Shown here: piece after piece, positions 37,106 through 45,427 of the stretch
Position numbering within the stretch: the first letter of the stretch is position 1
Layout of the letters: each line of letters starts with the position of its first letter
Assembly (NCBI RefSeq): GCF_016919405.1
Contig: NZ_CP070352.1
Location: forward strand, 930,001 to 994,000
Direction of reading: 5' to 3'
From: Ensifer sp. PDNC004
Lineage (GTDB): Bacteria; Pseudomonadota; Alphaproteobacteria; Rhizobiales; Rhizobiaceae
DNA length: 64,000 nucleotides
Notes under the pieces: generated by a model
Databases searched by the model: none
What the model was told of the DNA's origin: nothing
The model's input: the letters and a program-made list of their open reading frames with translations, nothing else
Made by a program: the position numbers and the translations under genes

Positions 37106-37841
37106 GGTGCCTGTTGCAAAAATTTCGTGCTTGAAGAGCTTTTGATTGGCTCGCAGACGCGCTCATCGCCGCGCGGATGCTTGGTGCCGATAGGGAGACG
37201 ATCGATCCGTTCCAGTTTCGTGGTTGCAAACAAGCCGGAGTTCGATCTCTTCGCTCGTGTTCGCCTTCTTGAGAGGCGTGCCCTCGGTGGCCTCGCTTGG
37301 CTGTCCGTCATCGGGCATGCAAGCTCTCCAGGAAAGTGACAGGGAGAATGGTCGTTCTCGATCATCGCAACACCCAGGAATCCCTGCCATCAGGTGCTTT
37401 GAGACAGTCTCAAGGACAGCCGTTCGATCCGCTGCATCTCTGGCAAGTGCCCGAGGAAAACTTGTCCGACACAGGAAAAATGATGAACCTCGTCACCGAG
37501 GCCGATCGTTCGAATCCTGGACGCAGCTGCTACTTGCAGTAGACTGCCGCCTTCATAGCGTCATCAGCCGCAGCCTTCGTCCTGTGCGCATCTCCGACCT
37601 GCATTTCCATTTTCCCACCGGGCCTCTCTTCGGTCACAGTGCATTTGCAACGCCGGACTGGTGCTGGACATAGTATTCAGTGGCCGCGTATGCGTGCCCG
37701 CCAATAAATGTCGGTTATGTCGAACCTGTCGTTTTCGTCGATGTGAGCCGAGGACCAAGCCGTCCAGGAGCGATCAGGCGACGTTTGCGGCGGCCCTCCG
37801 TTAGATGCCGATAGACGAAATGGGCGCTCTGTGACGCCAAC
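37106..37841. other. 736 bp without a recognised gene
   Basis: Short frames on both strands lack family resemblance. A minus frame from about 37318 (MPDDGQPSEATEGTPLKKAN) has protein-like composition for 51 codons but no support. The clearest structure is a 7-1-7 inverted repeat at 37399-37413. The region probably contains eroded genes and the terminator of the autotransporter operon, which I could not pinpoint. Confidence 0.35.
37399..37413. promoter_or_regulatory. Perfect inverted repeat TTGAGACAGTCTCAA
   Basis: Two 7-bp arms around one central base form a perfect operator-like palindrome, such as TetR- or MarR-type repressors use. No convincing gene start lies next to it, so it could also be chance or the relic of a lost promoter. 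Confidence 0.3.
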
Positions 37842-39194
37842 TCACGGATAATCGCCTGCGGTCGCGTCGAGGATGAGCGGTCCTTCCGCCTCCAGCCGGA
37901 CACGGCCCCTGCCAACGCGGACGAGGCGTATTGGCGCCTGCTTCTCTTCGAGCCGGCGACGCAACAGCAGCAGGCGTGTTTCGAGATTATCCTTGATCTC
38001 TGGCATGCGGGCACCGACCGCAAGCCGCATTTCCCGGTTCGTGAATTCGCTCCTCCCATCGCTCCGATGCCATTCGAGCATCAGGCGCAGCAGGGTGCCG
38101 GCTACGCCCTTCACTATGTAAGTACCGTCGACGAACACGCTGTCGTCGAAGCGGTGATGGACGACGCGGACATCTCGCCCGACAGCAATAGGCTCGGGCA
38201 GGCGGGCCGCTGGTCTCAACTCGGCGGCTGCCGCTTCCCGTTCGCTGGCTCTGAGGGCGCTGGCAGCCTGTCCCGCCAGAATTTCGAGAGCAGCCTCGTC
38301 CTCTTCACGGAAGGCGAGCCGTTCCGGGCTCTCGATGAAGAGCACGCCCAGCACCGTGCCTCCGGCGGTCATAGGAACGGCAATCTGGCTCATAGCCGTT
38401 GGCAATTGCGGGAAAGCGATGGTGCGCGTAGCATTCTCAGCCCCTTCCGACTCCAGCGCAATCGCTTCGCCGAACCGGCGCACGCGGCTCATGTCACTGA
38501 CCTTGATCGTCTGGCCACTCGTTGCCGCAGCGCCGATCAATCCATCGCTGCCGGCGATTTCCGATCCGAGTCCCGAGCGCTCGTAGCCCATGCTGCCGGT
38601 TGTGATCAGGCAGCCGCGATGATTGTCGTGCATGAGCACGAGCACATTGACATATCCGAGAACGCGCTGAATGGCGCCGAGCAGGCTATCGATGATCTCG
38701 TCAGCTTCGGCTTGTTGCTCGATGGCCTTCATCGCCTCCGAAAGGGCGGGAAGGCTAACCGGTGCGCGGCTGGCCATGGCCGAGGCGGTTTCTGCCGGTG
38801 AGGGAACTTTTTCGATTCCGTGCACGCGGAAAATGTCTGCGCTCCTGAGCCGCATGACATCCGACATGCCCACCTGCGCACTGCTTGCCTTGAGTTGACG
38901 GGCAATCTTGTCGAACAGCGTGCCGGCGTCGATCGAACGCACGAAACTGATATCAAGCAAGAACTGGTCGCCGGTAAATCCATCGACGAGGATGAGCGTG
39001 ACCTTGGGATTAGCGCGCACATTCGCCGCTGTCTTGGCGAAAAACTGGTTCGAAAGCGCCACATGCTCCTCGTCGACCCGCACCACATGCGAGAGATAAG
39101 AGATGTTCGGCATGCCGTCGGCCGAGGCGGTGGCGATGATGGAGGGGATGACACCCTCGAAGCAAGCAGAAAGGTCGGAAAGCCGCAGGTTCAT
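37842..39194 (-). CDS. PNPOx-GAF-winged-helix fusion protein, probable flavin/redox-responsive regulator
   Basis: 450 residues. Residues 1-125 form a pyridoxamine-phosphate-oxidase-like flavin-binding domain (IIATASADGMPNISYLSHVV, VRANPKVTLILVD). Residues about 160-315 form a GAF domain (GLIGAAATSGQTIKVSDMSR, SQIAVPMTAGGTVLGVLFIE, LEILAGQAASALRASERE). The C-terminus, about 345-440, resembles a winged-helix DNA-binding domain (FTNREMRLAVGARMPEIKDN, followed by LETRLLLLRRRLEE and an RLVRVGRGRVRLE strand pair). The start overlaps the stop of the upstream PNPOx gene by 4 bp (ATGA), indicating translational coupling. Likely a cytosolic one-component regulator whose flavin or GAF ligand reports redox state. 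Target unknown. Confidence 0.75.
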   Translation of the reverse strand: MNLRLSDLSACFEGVIPSIIATASADGMPNISYLSHVVRVDEEHVALSNQFFAKTAANVRANPKVTLILVDGFTGDQFLLDISFVRSIDAGTLFDKIARQLKASSAQVGMSDVMRLRSADIFRVHGIEKVPSPAETASAMASRAPVSLPALSEAMKAIEQQAEADEIIDSLLGAIQRVLGYVNVLVLMHDNHRGCLITTGSMGYERSGLGSEIAGSDGLIGAAATSGQTIKVSDMSRVRRFGEAIALESEGAENATRTIAFPQLPTAMSQIAVPMTAGGTVLGVLFIESPERLAFREEDEAALEILAGQAASALRASEREAAAAELRPAARLPEPIAVGRDVRVVHHRFDDSVFVDGTYIVKGVAGTLLRLMLEWHRSDGRSEFTNREMRLAVGARMPEIKDNLETRLLLLRRRLEEKQAPIRLVRVGRGRVRLEAEGPLILDATAGDYP

Positions 39195-39682
39195 TGAGAC
39201 CTCGCGCCAAAGCGCTCACCCACCAGCATGCCGGCAAGCGGGCCGGGCGTCTGGACGTAGATTTCACTAATAGCGAGGCGTGCGACCCGTGCCTCGCGTG
39301 CCGTCAACCATGGTGCGATGAGGCGCCGGGGAACGCCAAGGGATTCGAGCTCGTCAGTCGCTGCAGTCATGAAACAGTCGGCGCGATCAAAGTCGGGTGT
39401 CTCCGTCTCCCGCATCGCGGCGAAACCCTTCAACTGATAGCTGACATAGTCCGAAGGGCTGACGAACGTCGCGGCGATCCGCCCGGTCTGCCGGATGCAG
39501 GGCTCGAGCCGCGGCCATTGCCAACCGGAAAAGATGACGTCGATCGTCTCGCTGTCTTTCAGGAGGTGGAAGCCAACGCCCCGCCCCGCCGACGGACGGC
39601 CGGTGTTGTCGACCACAGCGATGATGCACATCAGCGGCCGATTAAAAAAATCGTGGAGCCTATCATCTAGTCTCATTGCCAT
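39191..39682 (-). CDS. PNPOx-like flavin-binding protein
   Basis: 163 residues from ATG 39682; a second ATG two codons later has a better-spaced GGGGGA. The fold is the split-barrel pyridoxamine-phosphate-oxidase/FMN-binding type: MCIIAVVDNTGRPSAGRGVG, IDVIFSGWQWPRLEPCIRQT and IAATFVSPSDYVSYQLKGFA follow the usual strand order. It lacks a clear full PNPOx active site, so it may reduce or sense a flavin, heme or cofactor rather than make PLP. It is the first gene of a coupled pair with the PNPOx-GAF-winged-helix regulator and may sense or produce that regulator's ligand. Confidence 0.8.
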   Translation of the reverse strand: MAMRLDDRLHDFFNRPLMCIIAVVDNTGRPSAGRGVGFHLLKDSETIDVIFSGWQWPRLEPCIRQTGRIAATFVSPSDYVSYQLKGFAAMRETETPDFDRADCFMTAATDELESLGVPRRLIAPWLTAREARVARLAISEIYVQTPGPLAGMLVGERFGARSQ

Positions 39683-39961
39683 CCCCCATTGCGCATCCTT
39701 GGCCTTTTTAGCAAGGTTTTAGGATATTCGGCACGGCTTGCACATTCATTTAGGAACGCCGGTTTTCGCAGCGCGCTACAGATAACGCTGTGCCGGCTGG
39801 ACGGCCTCGACAACATCATCCGCCACGTATTCGACGGTCCCGATGCCGCCTGAGCGGAAGACATCCTAACCCGCCTCGCATTCCGGGGCGAGGGGACGTC
39901 GGCGTCCGGCCGCATTAGCGGAAGCATCGATGACCGATGCGATCCGAACCTGGAGAGAGAG

Positions 39962-40423
39962 ATGAACAAGTTCACCTACGCGGCGGTTTCGCCGCCGGGG
40001 CATGGGACGCCAGCGATGGCGTTCGGTAGGCATGTAATCCGCATGATGGCGGCCAATACTGGCGGTTCACTAGGCATGTTCGAGGCCTTTGTGCCAGCGG
40101 GCGAAGGCCCACCTCTGCATATGCACGAGCGCGAGGACGAGTTCCTCCGAGTCCTGGCCGGCCGCTTCGGTTTCTGGTGCGCAGGCGACTATGTCGAACT
40201 CACGGAAGGCGGCTGTATCGCGCTGCCGCGCGGCTTACCGCACCGCTTCCGCAATGTCGGGAAGACGGAGGGCCGCCTCTTGGTCGTCGTTACACCCGGC
40301 GGGTTCGAAAGCTTCTTTCCGATCGTCGAGCTCTGCAAGCCCGAAACGCCCGAGCAGATCGCCTCGGTCGCCAAAGACTTCGGCCTGACCTTCCCACCCG
40401 AGGCGGACCGCGAGGTCGCCTGA
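39962..40423 (+). CDS. Cupin-domain protein
   Basis: 153 residues from ATG 39962 (GGAG upstream). Cupin motif 1 is complete: H53-x-H55-x4-E60 followed by the RVLAG turn, i.e. metal-ligand positions. Motif 2 is IALPRGLPHRFRNVG with its histidine. A single conserved beta-barrel suggests a small dioxygenase, isomerase or binding protein. It is followed 58 bp later by an arylamine N-acetyltransferase gene and then a YceI gene on the same strand, which may form one transcript aimed at detoxification or aromatic metabolism. Confidence 0.85.
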   Translation: MNKFTYAAVSPPGHGTPAMAFGRHVIRMMAANTGGSLGMFEAFVPAGEGPPLHMHEREDEFLRVLAGRFGFWCAGDYVELTEGGCIALPRGLPHRFRNVGKTEGRLLVVVTPGGFESFFPIVELCKPETPEQIASVAKDFGLTFPPEADREVA

Positions 40424-40481
40424 ACTGCCCCAAATACATCACCGGAACCTTAACAACGGTCCATCGAAAGGATACCGAAGG

Positions 40482-41327
40482 ATGACACATTTGCCTTCGA
40501 ACGAAAACGGAATGACCCTGACAGCCACACAGCTCGAGGCCTATCTGGTCCGAGTCGGATTTGAGCGGCCGCCTCGCCTGGACATCCGCGGCCTGTCGCA
40601 GTTGCATCGCGCTCATCTCATGACCTTCACCTGGGAGGCGCTGGACGCCTTCATGGGATGGCCCTCCGAGATTACCCCGGCTGCTGCCTTCGCGAAGATG
40701 GTCAGGGGCCGGCGCGGCGGCTGGTGCTACGAGATGAATGGTCTCTTCGGCGCCGCGCTTGCCGGACTCGGCTTTCGCGTGACCCGCCTTTGCGGCGGCG
40801 TCGACCGAGAGAAGCTCGGCGACGGCGCCATCGGCAATCATCTGACGCTGCGTGTCGACCTCGATCGTCCTTATCTTGCCGAAGTCGGCGTGGCGGACGC
40901 CATCGTCGAGCCGGTGCCGCTCGCCACCGGCCCGATCAGCCAGCGCGGCTTCGACTTCTCGATCATGCAGGCGGACGGCGGTTGGCTGCGCTTCAACAAC
41001 CATGCACGCGGCATCGCGAAAAGCTTCGATTTCCGGCCCGACCACAGCGACGAAGCGGCGATGGCTGCAACTCGCGGCTGGCTCACGCGAGATCCCGGCT
41101 CCCCGTTTACCAACGCGCTCGCTGTCCTGCGACACACAACAGACGGCTATGTTGCTCTTCAGAACGACTGTCTGCGCCGTGTGACGGCGAACAGCCTCAG
41201 CGAGCAGCGCATCACGAGCGCCGACCATCTAGCCGACACGCTCGAGACCGTATTCGACCTCGATATTCCCCGGCCCGGCCACGTCTGGGAGCGGCTCCTT
41301 GCCGTCGGCCACAACAAGGCCGCCTGA
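40482..41327 (+). CDS. Arylamine N-acetyltransferase family protein with Glu in place of triad Asp
   Basis: 281 residues from ATG 40482 (an ATG ten codons later is possible). The NAT family fingerprint is clear: RRGGWCYEMNGLF with nucleophile Cys82, and GNHLTLRVDLD with His120. The third catalytic residue, normally Asp in the pattern VDVGFG, reads AEVGVAD here, so Glu134 stands at the Asp position. Enzymes of this family move acetyl from acetyl-CoA to arylamines or hydrazines in the cytosol. The Asp-to-Glu change and the VA after Gly may lower or alter activity. Upstream is a cupin gene, and 38 bp downstream a YceI gene. Confidence 0.88.
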   Translation: MTHLPSNENGMTLTATQLEAYLVRVGFERPPRLDIRGLSQLHRAHLMTFTWEALDAFMGWPSEITPAAAFAKMVRGRRGGWCYEMNGLFGAALAGLGFRVTRLCGGVDREKLGDGAIGNHLTLRVDLDRPYLAEVGVADAIVEPVPLATGPISQRGFDFSIMQADGGWLRFNNHARGIAKSFDFRPDHSDEAAMAATRGWLTRDPGSPFTNALAVLRHTTDGYVALQNDCLRRVTANSLSEQRITSADHLADTLETVFDLDIPRPGHVWERLLAVGHNKAA

Positions 41328-41365
41328 GCCGACATCCGCCTTATTCCACGTCCGAGGAAACATCC

Positions 41366-41983
41366 ATGCTTCGCATTACTGCATCCGCCCTTGCTCTTGT
41401 CTTGAGCACGACCTTCGCCCTTGCCGCGGCCCCTGATCCGGCTCCGGGCGGGGCCTACAAGATCGACCCCTCGCATTCGAGTTTCAACTGGTCGTTCAAC
41501 CATTCCGGTCTCTCGCGCTACACCGCGCGCTTCACCAAAGTCGATGCACGGCTCGACTGGAAGCCGGAGAAGCCGGAGGCGTCCACGCTCTCGGTCACCA
41601 TTGATCCGCTTTCGGTTCGCACCGACTATCCTTGGCCGGAAAAGGTCGACTTCGATGCAGAAATCGGCGGCGAAGAAACCTTCCTAGCAGCCAAGCCGAT
41701 CATCTTCGTTTCCAAGACGATCCACGTGACCGGCGAGAAGACCGGCATCGTCGAAGGTCTCCTCACCTTCCGCGGTGAGACGCACCCGGCAACGCTCGAC
41801 GTCACTTTCAACGGCTCGATGGCCGAGCACCCTATAATGGGCGTCCCGAAGATCGGCTTCTCGGCGACCGGCAGGATCCGGCGGAGCGAATGGGGATTGG
41901 ACTTCGCAATCCCAGAACTTGGTGACGTAGTAACCTTCTCCATAGAAACGCAGATGGTGCCCGCTGATTACTCCTTCCAGTGA
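41366..41983 (+). CDS. YceI-family periplasmic lipid-binding protein
   Basis: 205 residues from ATG 41366, with GAGGAAA upstream. The frame is open far upstream, but that part is only antisense/out-of-frame coincidence with the NAT gene. Signal peptide MLRITASALALVLSTTFALA, then the YceI lipocalin-like pattern: YKIDPSHSSFNWSFNHSGLS, LSVTIDPLSVRTDYP, FLAAKPIIFVSKTIHV, GFSATGRIRRSEWGL. YceI proteins bind isoprenoid-chain or fatty lipids in the periplasm. It is the third gene of the cupin-NAT-YceI group and is followed by a hairpin terminator. Confidence 0.9.
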   Translation: MLRITASALALVLSTTFALAAAPDPAPGGAYKIDPSHSSFNWSFNHSGLSRYTARFTKVDARLDWKPEKPEASTLSVTIDPLSVRTDYPWPEKVDFDAEIGGEETFLAAKPIIFVSKTIHVTGEKTGIVEGLLTFRGETHPATLDVTFNGSMAEHPIMGVPKIGFSATGRIRRSEWGLDFAIPELGDVVTFSIETQMVPADYSFQ

Positions 41984-41998
41984 AAACGAAATAAGATT

Positions 41999-42018
41999 GC
42001 AGGTCCCGCGGGACCTGC
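41999..42018 (+). terminator. Hairpin after the yceI-like gene
   Basis: A perfect 8-bp stem, GCAGGTCC/GGACCTGC, around a CGCG loop, 16 bp after the stop at 41983. There is no long T run (GTCTTA follows), so it is a weak intrinsic terminator or an mRNA-stabilising hairpin. Confidence 0.55.
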
Positions 42019-42251
42019 GTCTTAAGCCACATTGCCTTGAAGGGATACGAACCGCCGAGCCGGTTATGCTGCCATAGGGAATAGAAAGGATGTGGACCTT
42101 CGCTCATTGAACCGAAGGCGTCGGCTTGCGTCGTTTCCATTCGCAACCGGCAGAACGACGCAACTTTATCCACTTTTCGCAAGACCCTAGTGGCTCTTCA
42201 CGCCGAGGGGGTTATAGATTGCAATCATCATCACCTTTCAGCGGACGTTTC

Positions 42252-43199
42252 GTGGACCAGATACTCGCAATCCGTACATTCGTGCGCGTCGCCGAAGCCG
42301 GTTCTTTCGCCAAGGCGGCGGATACGATGAACCTGCCCCGGTCTTCCGTTAGTAAACTAGTGCAGGATCTTGAGGCGCATCTCGGGACAAAGCTTGTGGA
42401 GCGCACCACGCGGTCGGTCACGATCACCACCGAGGGCGTTGCCTATCGCGAGCGCGCGCTGAAGCTCCTTGCCGATCTCGATGACATGGACGGCGCTGTC
42501 GCCGGTTCTCGCAGTGCACCCAAGGGAAAGCTACGCGTCGACATCGGCTCCGTGCTCGCAAACCAAATCCTCATCCCTGCGCTCTCCGACTTTCAACACC
42601 AATATCCCGATATCGACCTCATGCTCGGGGTCAGCGATCGCCCCGCCGACCTTATCAGTGAAGGGATTGATTGTGTCATTCGCGGCGGAGTGCTCAGTGA
42701 CTCGTCAATGAAGGCACGAAAGCTGTGCGAGCTGGATTACGTCATTTGCGCGTCGCCCAGCTATCTGGATGGCTTTCTGGTGCCGGAGCGGCCTGATGAA
42801 ATCGAGAAGCATCGGATCGTCAGCTACTTCTCCGCGTCATCTGGAAAACGGTTTCCATTGCGGTTTCAGCGCGGCAAAGAGCGAAGCGAGTATCTTCCGG
42901 CCTCCAGTGGCATTTCTGTCAACGAAAGCACCGCGCACTTGAACGCGCTTCTCGCGGGACTGGGGATTGGTCAGAGCTTCGGTTTCCTCGCAAGACCGCA
43001 TTTCGCGAGCGGTGCGCTGGTCGAACTGCTGGCCGAATGGAAACCGGAAAATCATTCCCTTCATCTAGTCTATCCGGCCGATCGATTTTTAAACCCGCGT
43101 CTGCGCGCCTTTACAGAATGGGCAGCGAAGGCATTCGAAGCCGTCGATGCTCGACGTCGACGCAATGAGACGACGGAGACCATCCATACCCATGGATAA
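42252..43199 (+). CDS. LysR-family transcriptional regulator
   Basis: 315 residues from GTG 42252 (VDQILAIRTFVRVAEAGSFA). The longer open frame from 42126 adds a non-LysR leader. Residues 1-60 form the LysR winged helix (KAADTMNLPRSSVSKLVQDL, EAHLGTKLVERTTR), and about 90-300 the periplasmic-binding-like co-inducer domain (KGKLRVDIGSVLANQILIPA, GVSDRPADLISEGIDCVIRG). LysR regulators of this branch often control a neighbouring oxidoreductase. Here an SDR gene starts 165 bp downstream on the same strand, followed by a relic oxidoreductase gene, and these are the best candidate targets. Confidence 0.9.
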   Translation: MDQILAIRTFVRVAEAGSFAKAADTMNLPRSSVSKLVQDLEAHLGTKLVERTTRSVTITTEGVAYRERALKLLADLDDMDGAVAGSRSAPKGKLRVDIGSVLANQILIPALSDFQHQYPDIDLMLGVSDRPADLISEGIDCVIRGGVLSDSSMKARKLCELDYVICASPSYLDGFLVPERPDEIEKHRIVSYFSASSGKRFPLRFQRGKERSEYLPASSGISVNESTAHLNALLAGLGIGQSFGFLARPHFASGALVELLAEWKPENHSLHLVYPADRFLNPRLRAFTEWAAKAFEAVDARRRRNETTETIHTHG

Positions 43200-43364
43200 T
43201 GTCTCCATCCCGAGCGGCTTCTCGCCGCCAGCCTGACGAACTAACTTCTCCTCATCGGACGGCGACGAGGCCAACGGCCACCCCCTCCCGAACAGTTTAA
43301 AGAACTTCAACAGGCCGCGCATCCGGGCTGAACCCTTTCGCGCGCCCAGCATCAGGAGAGTAAA

Positions 43365-44120
43365 ATGACCAAGAGACTTGAAAACAAGATCGCCGTCGTC
43401 ACCGGAGCAACCAGTGGTATCGGCCTTTCGACCGCCAAGCTATTCGCCGCCGAGGGCGCGCGCGTCTACATAACCGGTCGCCGCAAGGATGCGCTCGACG
43501 AGGCAGTGACCGAGATCGGTGATGGCGCGGTCGGCGTACAGGCCGACTCCTCGAGCAACGCTGATCTCGACAAGCTATTCGCCCAGGTAAAGGCGGAACA
43601 GGGCCGCCTTGACATCCTCGTTGTGAACGCAGGTGGCGGCAGCATGCTGCCGCTCGGCCAGATCACCGAGGAGCAGATCGACGACACCTTCGGTCGCAAT
43701 GTGAAGGCCGTCATCTTCACTGTACAAAAAGCGCTTCCGCTTTTGAGCAAGGGCTCGTCGGTGGTGCTGACCGGTTCGACCGCCGGCACTGAAGGTACGG
43801 CTGCCTTCTCCGTCTACTCCGCTTCGAAGGCCGCGGTCCGCAACCTGGCACGCTCCTGGGCGCTTGACCTGAAGGGCACCGGCATCCGCGTCAACGTGGT
43901 CTCGCCCGGCGCCACACGCACCCCCGGCCTGGTCGAGCTTGCCGGCGAGGACAAGGAACAGCAGCAGGGCCTGCTCGACTATCTCGCCGCGCGCATCCCG
44001 CTCGGCCGCGTCGGTGAATCCGAGGAGATCGCCAAGGCGACCCTGTTCCTGGCTTCCGACGATGCAAGCTTCGTCAACGGCGCCGAACTCTTTGCCGACG
44101 GCGGCCAGGCCCAGGTCTAA
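43365..44120 (+). CDS. Short-chain dehydrogenase/reductase (SDR)
   Basis: 251 residues from ATG 43365 with AGGAG upstream. Classical SDR signatures: cofactor motif TGATSGIG at 13-20, NAG at 88-90, catalytic S138, Y151 and K155 (YSASK), and PGATRTPG near the substrate loop. The Arg residues after the second strand (GRRK) favour NADPH. It oxidises or reduces an alcohol/ketone pair in the cytosol; substrate not predictable. The relic of a medium-chain quinone-oxidoreductase-like gene follows within 53 bp, suggesting both once formed a LysR-controlled unit. Confidence 0.92.
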   Translation: MTKRLENKIAVVTGATSGIGLSTAKLFAAEGARVYITGRRKDALDEAVTEIGDGAVGVQADSSSNADLDKLFAQVKAEQGRLDILVVNAGGGSMLPLGQITEEQIDDTFGRNVKAVIFTVQKALPLLSKGSSVVLTGSTAGTEGTAAFSVYSASKAAVRNLARSWALDLKGTGIRVNVVSPGATRTPGLVELAGEDKEQQQGLLDYLAARIPLGRVGESEEIAKATLFLASDDASFVNGAELFADGGQAQV

Positions 44121-44172
44121 CCCGAAACCAGGAGCGGCTAACCGCCGCTCCACCTCTCAAGGAGAGACAGCT

Positions 44173-44498
44173 ATGCGTGCCGCAGTCCGGCGGTCGGACT
44201 GCTCGCTCAAGGCGGACGCCTTGTGTCTTACGGCGATCTTTCCGGGCAGCCGATCTCGGTCCCAGCACTTTACTTTTCTACACGCGACATTCGGCTGTCT
44301 GGCGTGACGGTCGGGCGGTGGGTGGACCGTCCCATGGAAATTCGTAAGGTCGATCTCAAGCTCGCTCTCGAACTCGCGGCCAGCAAACCGGAGCTCTTTC
44401 CGGTCGAGCAGACGTTCGACCTCGCGGATGTCGGCCAAGCTGTGGCCCTTGTCGAAAAGCCCGGCAAATCCGGCACGGTTCTGATCGCGTCGCGCTAG
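44173..44498 (+). pseudogene. Medium-chain (quinone oxidoreductase-like) dehydrogenase with a large internal deletion
   Basis: ATG 44173 has an excellent AGGAGAGA ribosome site and begins MRAAV, the usual start of MDR proteins. The sequence then jumps in a different frame to the family's C-terminal third: PAVGLLAQGGRLVSYGDLSG, then LYFSTRDIRLSGVTVGRW and DLADVGQAVALVEKPGKSG, with the stop at 44498. About 200 codons, including the catalytic and most of the nucleotide-binding domain, are missing. The join near 44188 looks like a simple deletion. It follows the SDR gene directly. Confidence 0.85.
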
Positions 44499-44536
44499 TC
44501 TAGACTAGTAAGGCGCCAAAACTGGAGCGCAAGCCT

Positions 44537-45087
44537 ATGCTCGCCTACAACGCGACGCAGACGGCAGCGCGGCTTCAAGCGGTTGAAGGCAAGCGATTGC
44601 ACATCCCGGTTTTACTGGCGATGATGTGTGGGCTAAGACGCGGCGAGATCGCGGCGCTCCGATGGAAGCATATACCATCGTCGAAAGTGTCGAACAGACG
44701 GCCGAGGGCGTCAACTACAAAGAACCTAAGTCAGGGAGGAGTATAGTAGTTGATCTCTCCTCATCTGTTGTAAAGGCGCTAAAGACGCACAGGGCGCGTC
44801 AGGCCGACATGTTGCTGGCACTGCTGACAGACGGATGGATGCGGCACCTAGAGGGGCTGGATCTGCCGCGCATTCGCTTCCACGATTTGCGTCATACTCA
44901 CGAAACGCAGTTGCTGGCCGCCGGCGTTCATCCAAAAATCGCGAGTGAACGTCTTGGACACTCGACGATTGGCATTACCCTCGACCTCTACTCACATGTG
45001 ATGCCCGGGATGCAGGCCAATGCAGCCGCGCAGATTGACGACATGATAAGTCGTGCCGCGGTTGAAAAAGGTGATGGCAAAGGGTAG
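44537..45087 (+). pseudogene. Phage-type tyrosine integrase, frameshifted and truncated
   Basis: Only the catalytic half remains. From 44537 one frame reads LQAVEGKRLHIPVLLAMMCG then LRRGEIAALRWKHI (first catalytic Arg). Around 44650-44700 the frame shifts, and the second frame gives IVESVEQTAEGVNYKEPKSG, then IRFHDLRHTHETQLLAAGVH (HxxR), SERLGHSTIGITLDLYSHVM (His and Tyr nucleophile region). A gap between LLTDGWM and LEGLDLP points to a further deletion. The N-terminal arm-binding domain is absent. It ends 67 bp before the tRNA-Sec gene and marks the island boundary. Confidence 0.88.
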
Positions 45088-45154
45088 CAAAGCGGTAGCA
45101 ATGCCTGAGCATGCCGGAGTTTCTAGCGGCGAAATAATAATAAAATCAATGACT

Positions 45155-45250
45155 GGAAGGGAATCATGCCCGGTGGCATGGCCGGACTTCAAATCCGGTT
45201 GGGGCAGCGAGCCTGTCCCGGGTGGGTTCGACCCCCACTCCCCTCCGCCA
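45155..45250 (+). tRNA. selC: tRNA-Sec (anticodon UCA)
   Basis: The 96-nt sequence folds as a selenocysteine tRNA: 8-bp acceptor (GGAAGGGA/TCCCCTCC), 6-bp D stem (CATGCC/GGCATG) with a 4-nt loop, anticodon stem CCGGA/TCCGG with loop CTTCAAA (anticodon TCA), a long variable arm (GGGGCAG/CTGTCCC), T stem GTGGG/CCCAC with TTCGACC, and an encoded CCA. The only flaw is an A-C mismatch at acceptor position 4. It reads UGA as selenocysteine with SelA, SelB and SelD, presumably for a formate dehydrogenase; none of those genes is in the window. A relic integrase lies immediately upstream. Confidence 0.93.
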
Positions 45251-45427
45251 GCACGCGCGGGTTCGAGCTCGGCTCCCGCATGTGCGGACGTTCAGGGATC
45301 GCTTCGGCTTCGATACTCGATTGCGCGCCTCGTTCCGGCCGCGCGGCTGCAAAAGCCGCTCGCCGATGCCGGCTACAATCGCGTGCAGCGACCGCCTGCC
45401 GACGCGAAAAGCGCAAGCGGGGCTGGG

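Noticed and set aside
39689..39853. 54-codon plus-strand frame from TTG, ending LDGLDNIIRHVFDGPDAA
   Set aside because: Protein-like composition, but no ribosome-binding site and no recognised family; not enough to call.
40658..41365. N-terminal extension of the YceI frame
   Set aside because: Out-of-frame reading of the acetyltransferase gene; the YceI signal peptide and ribosome site fix the start at 41366.
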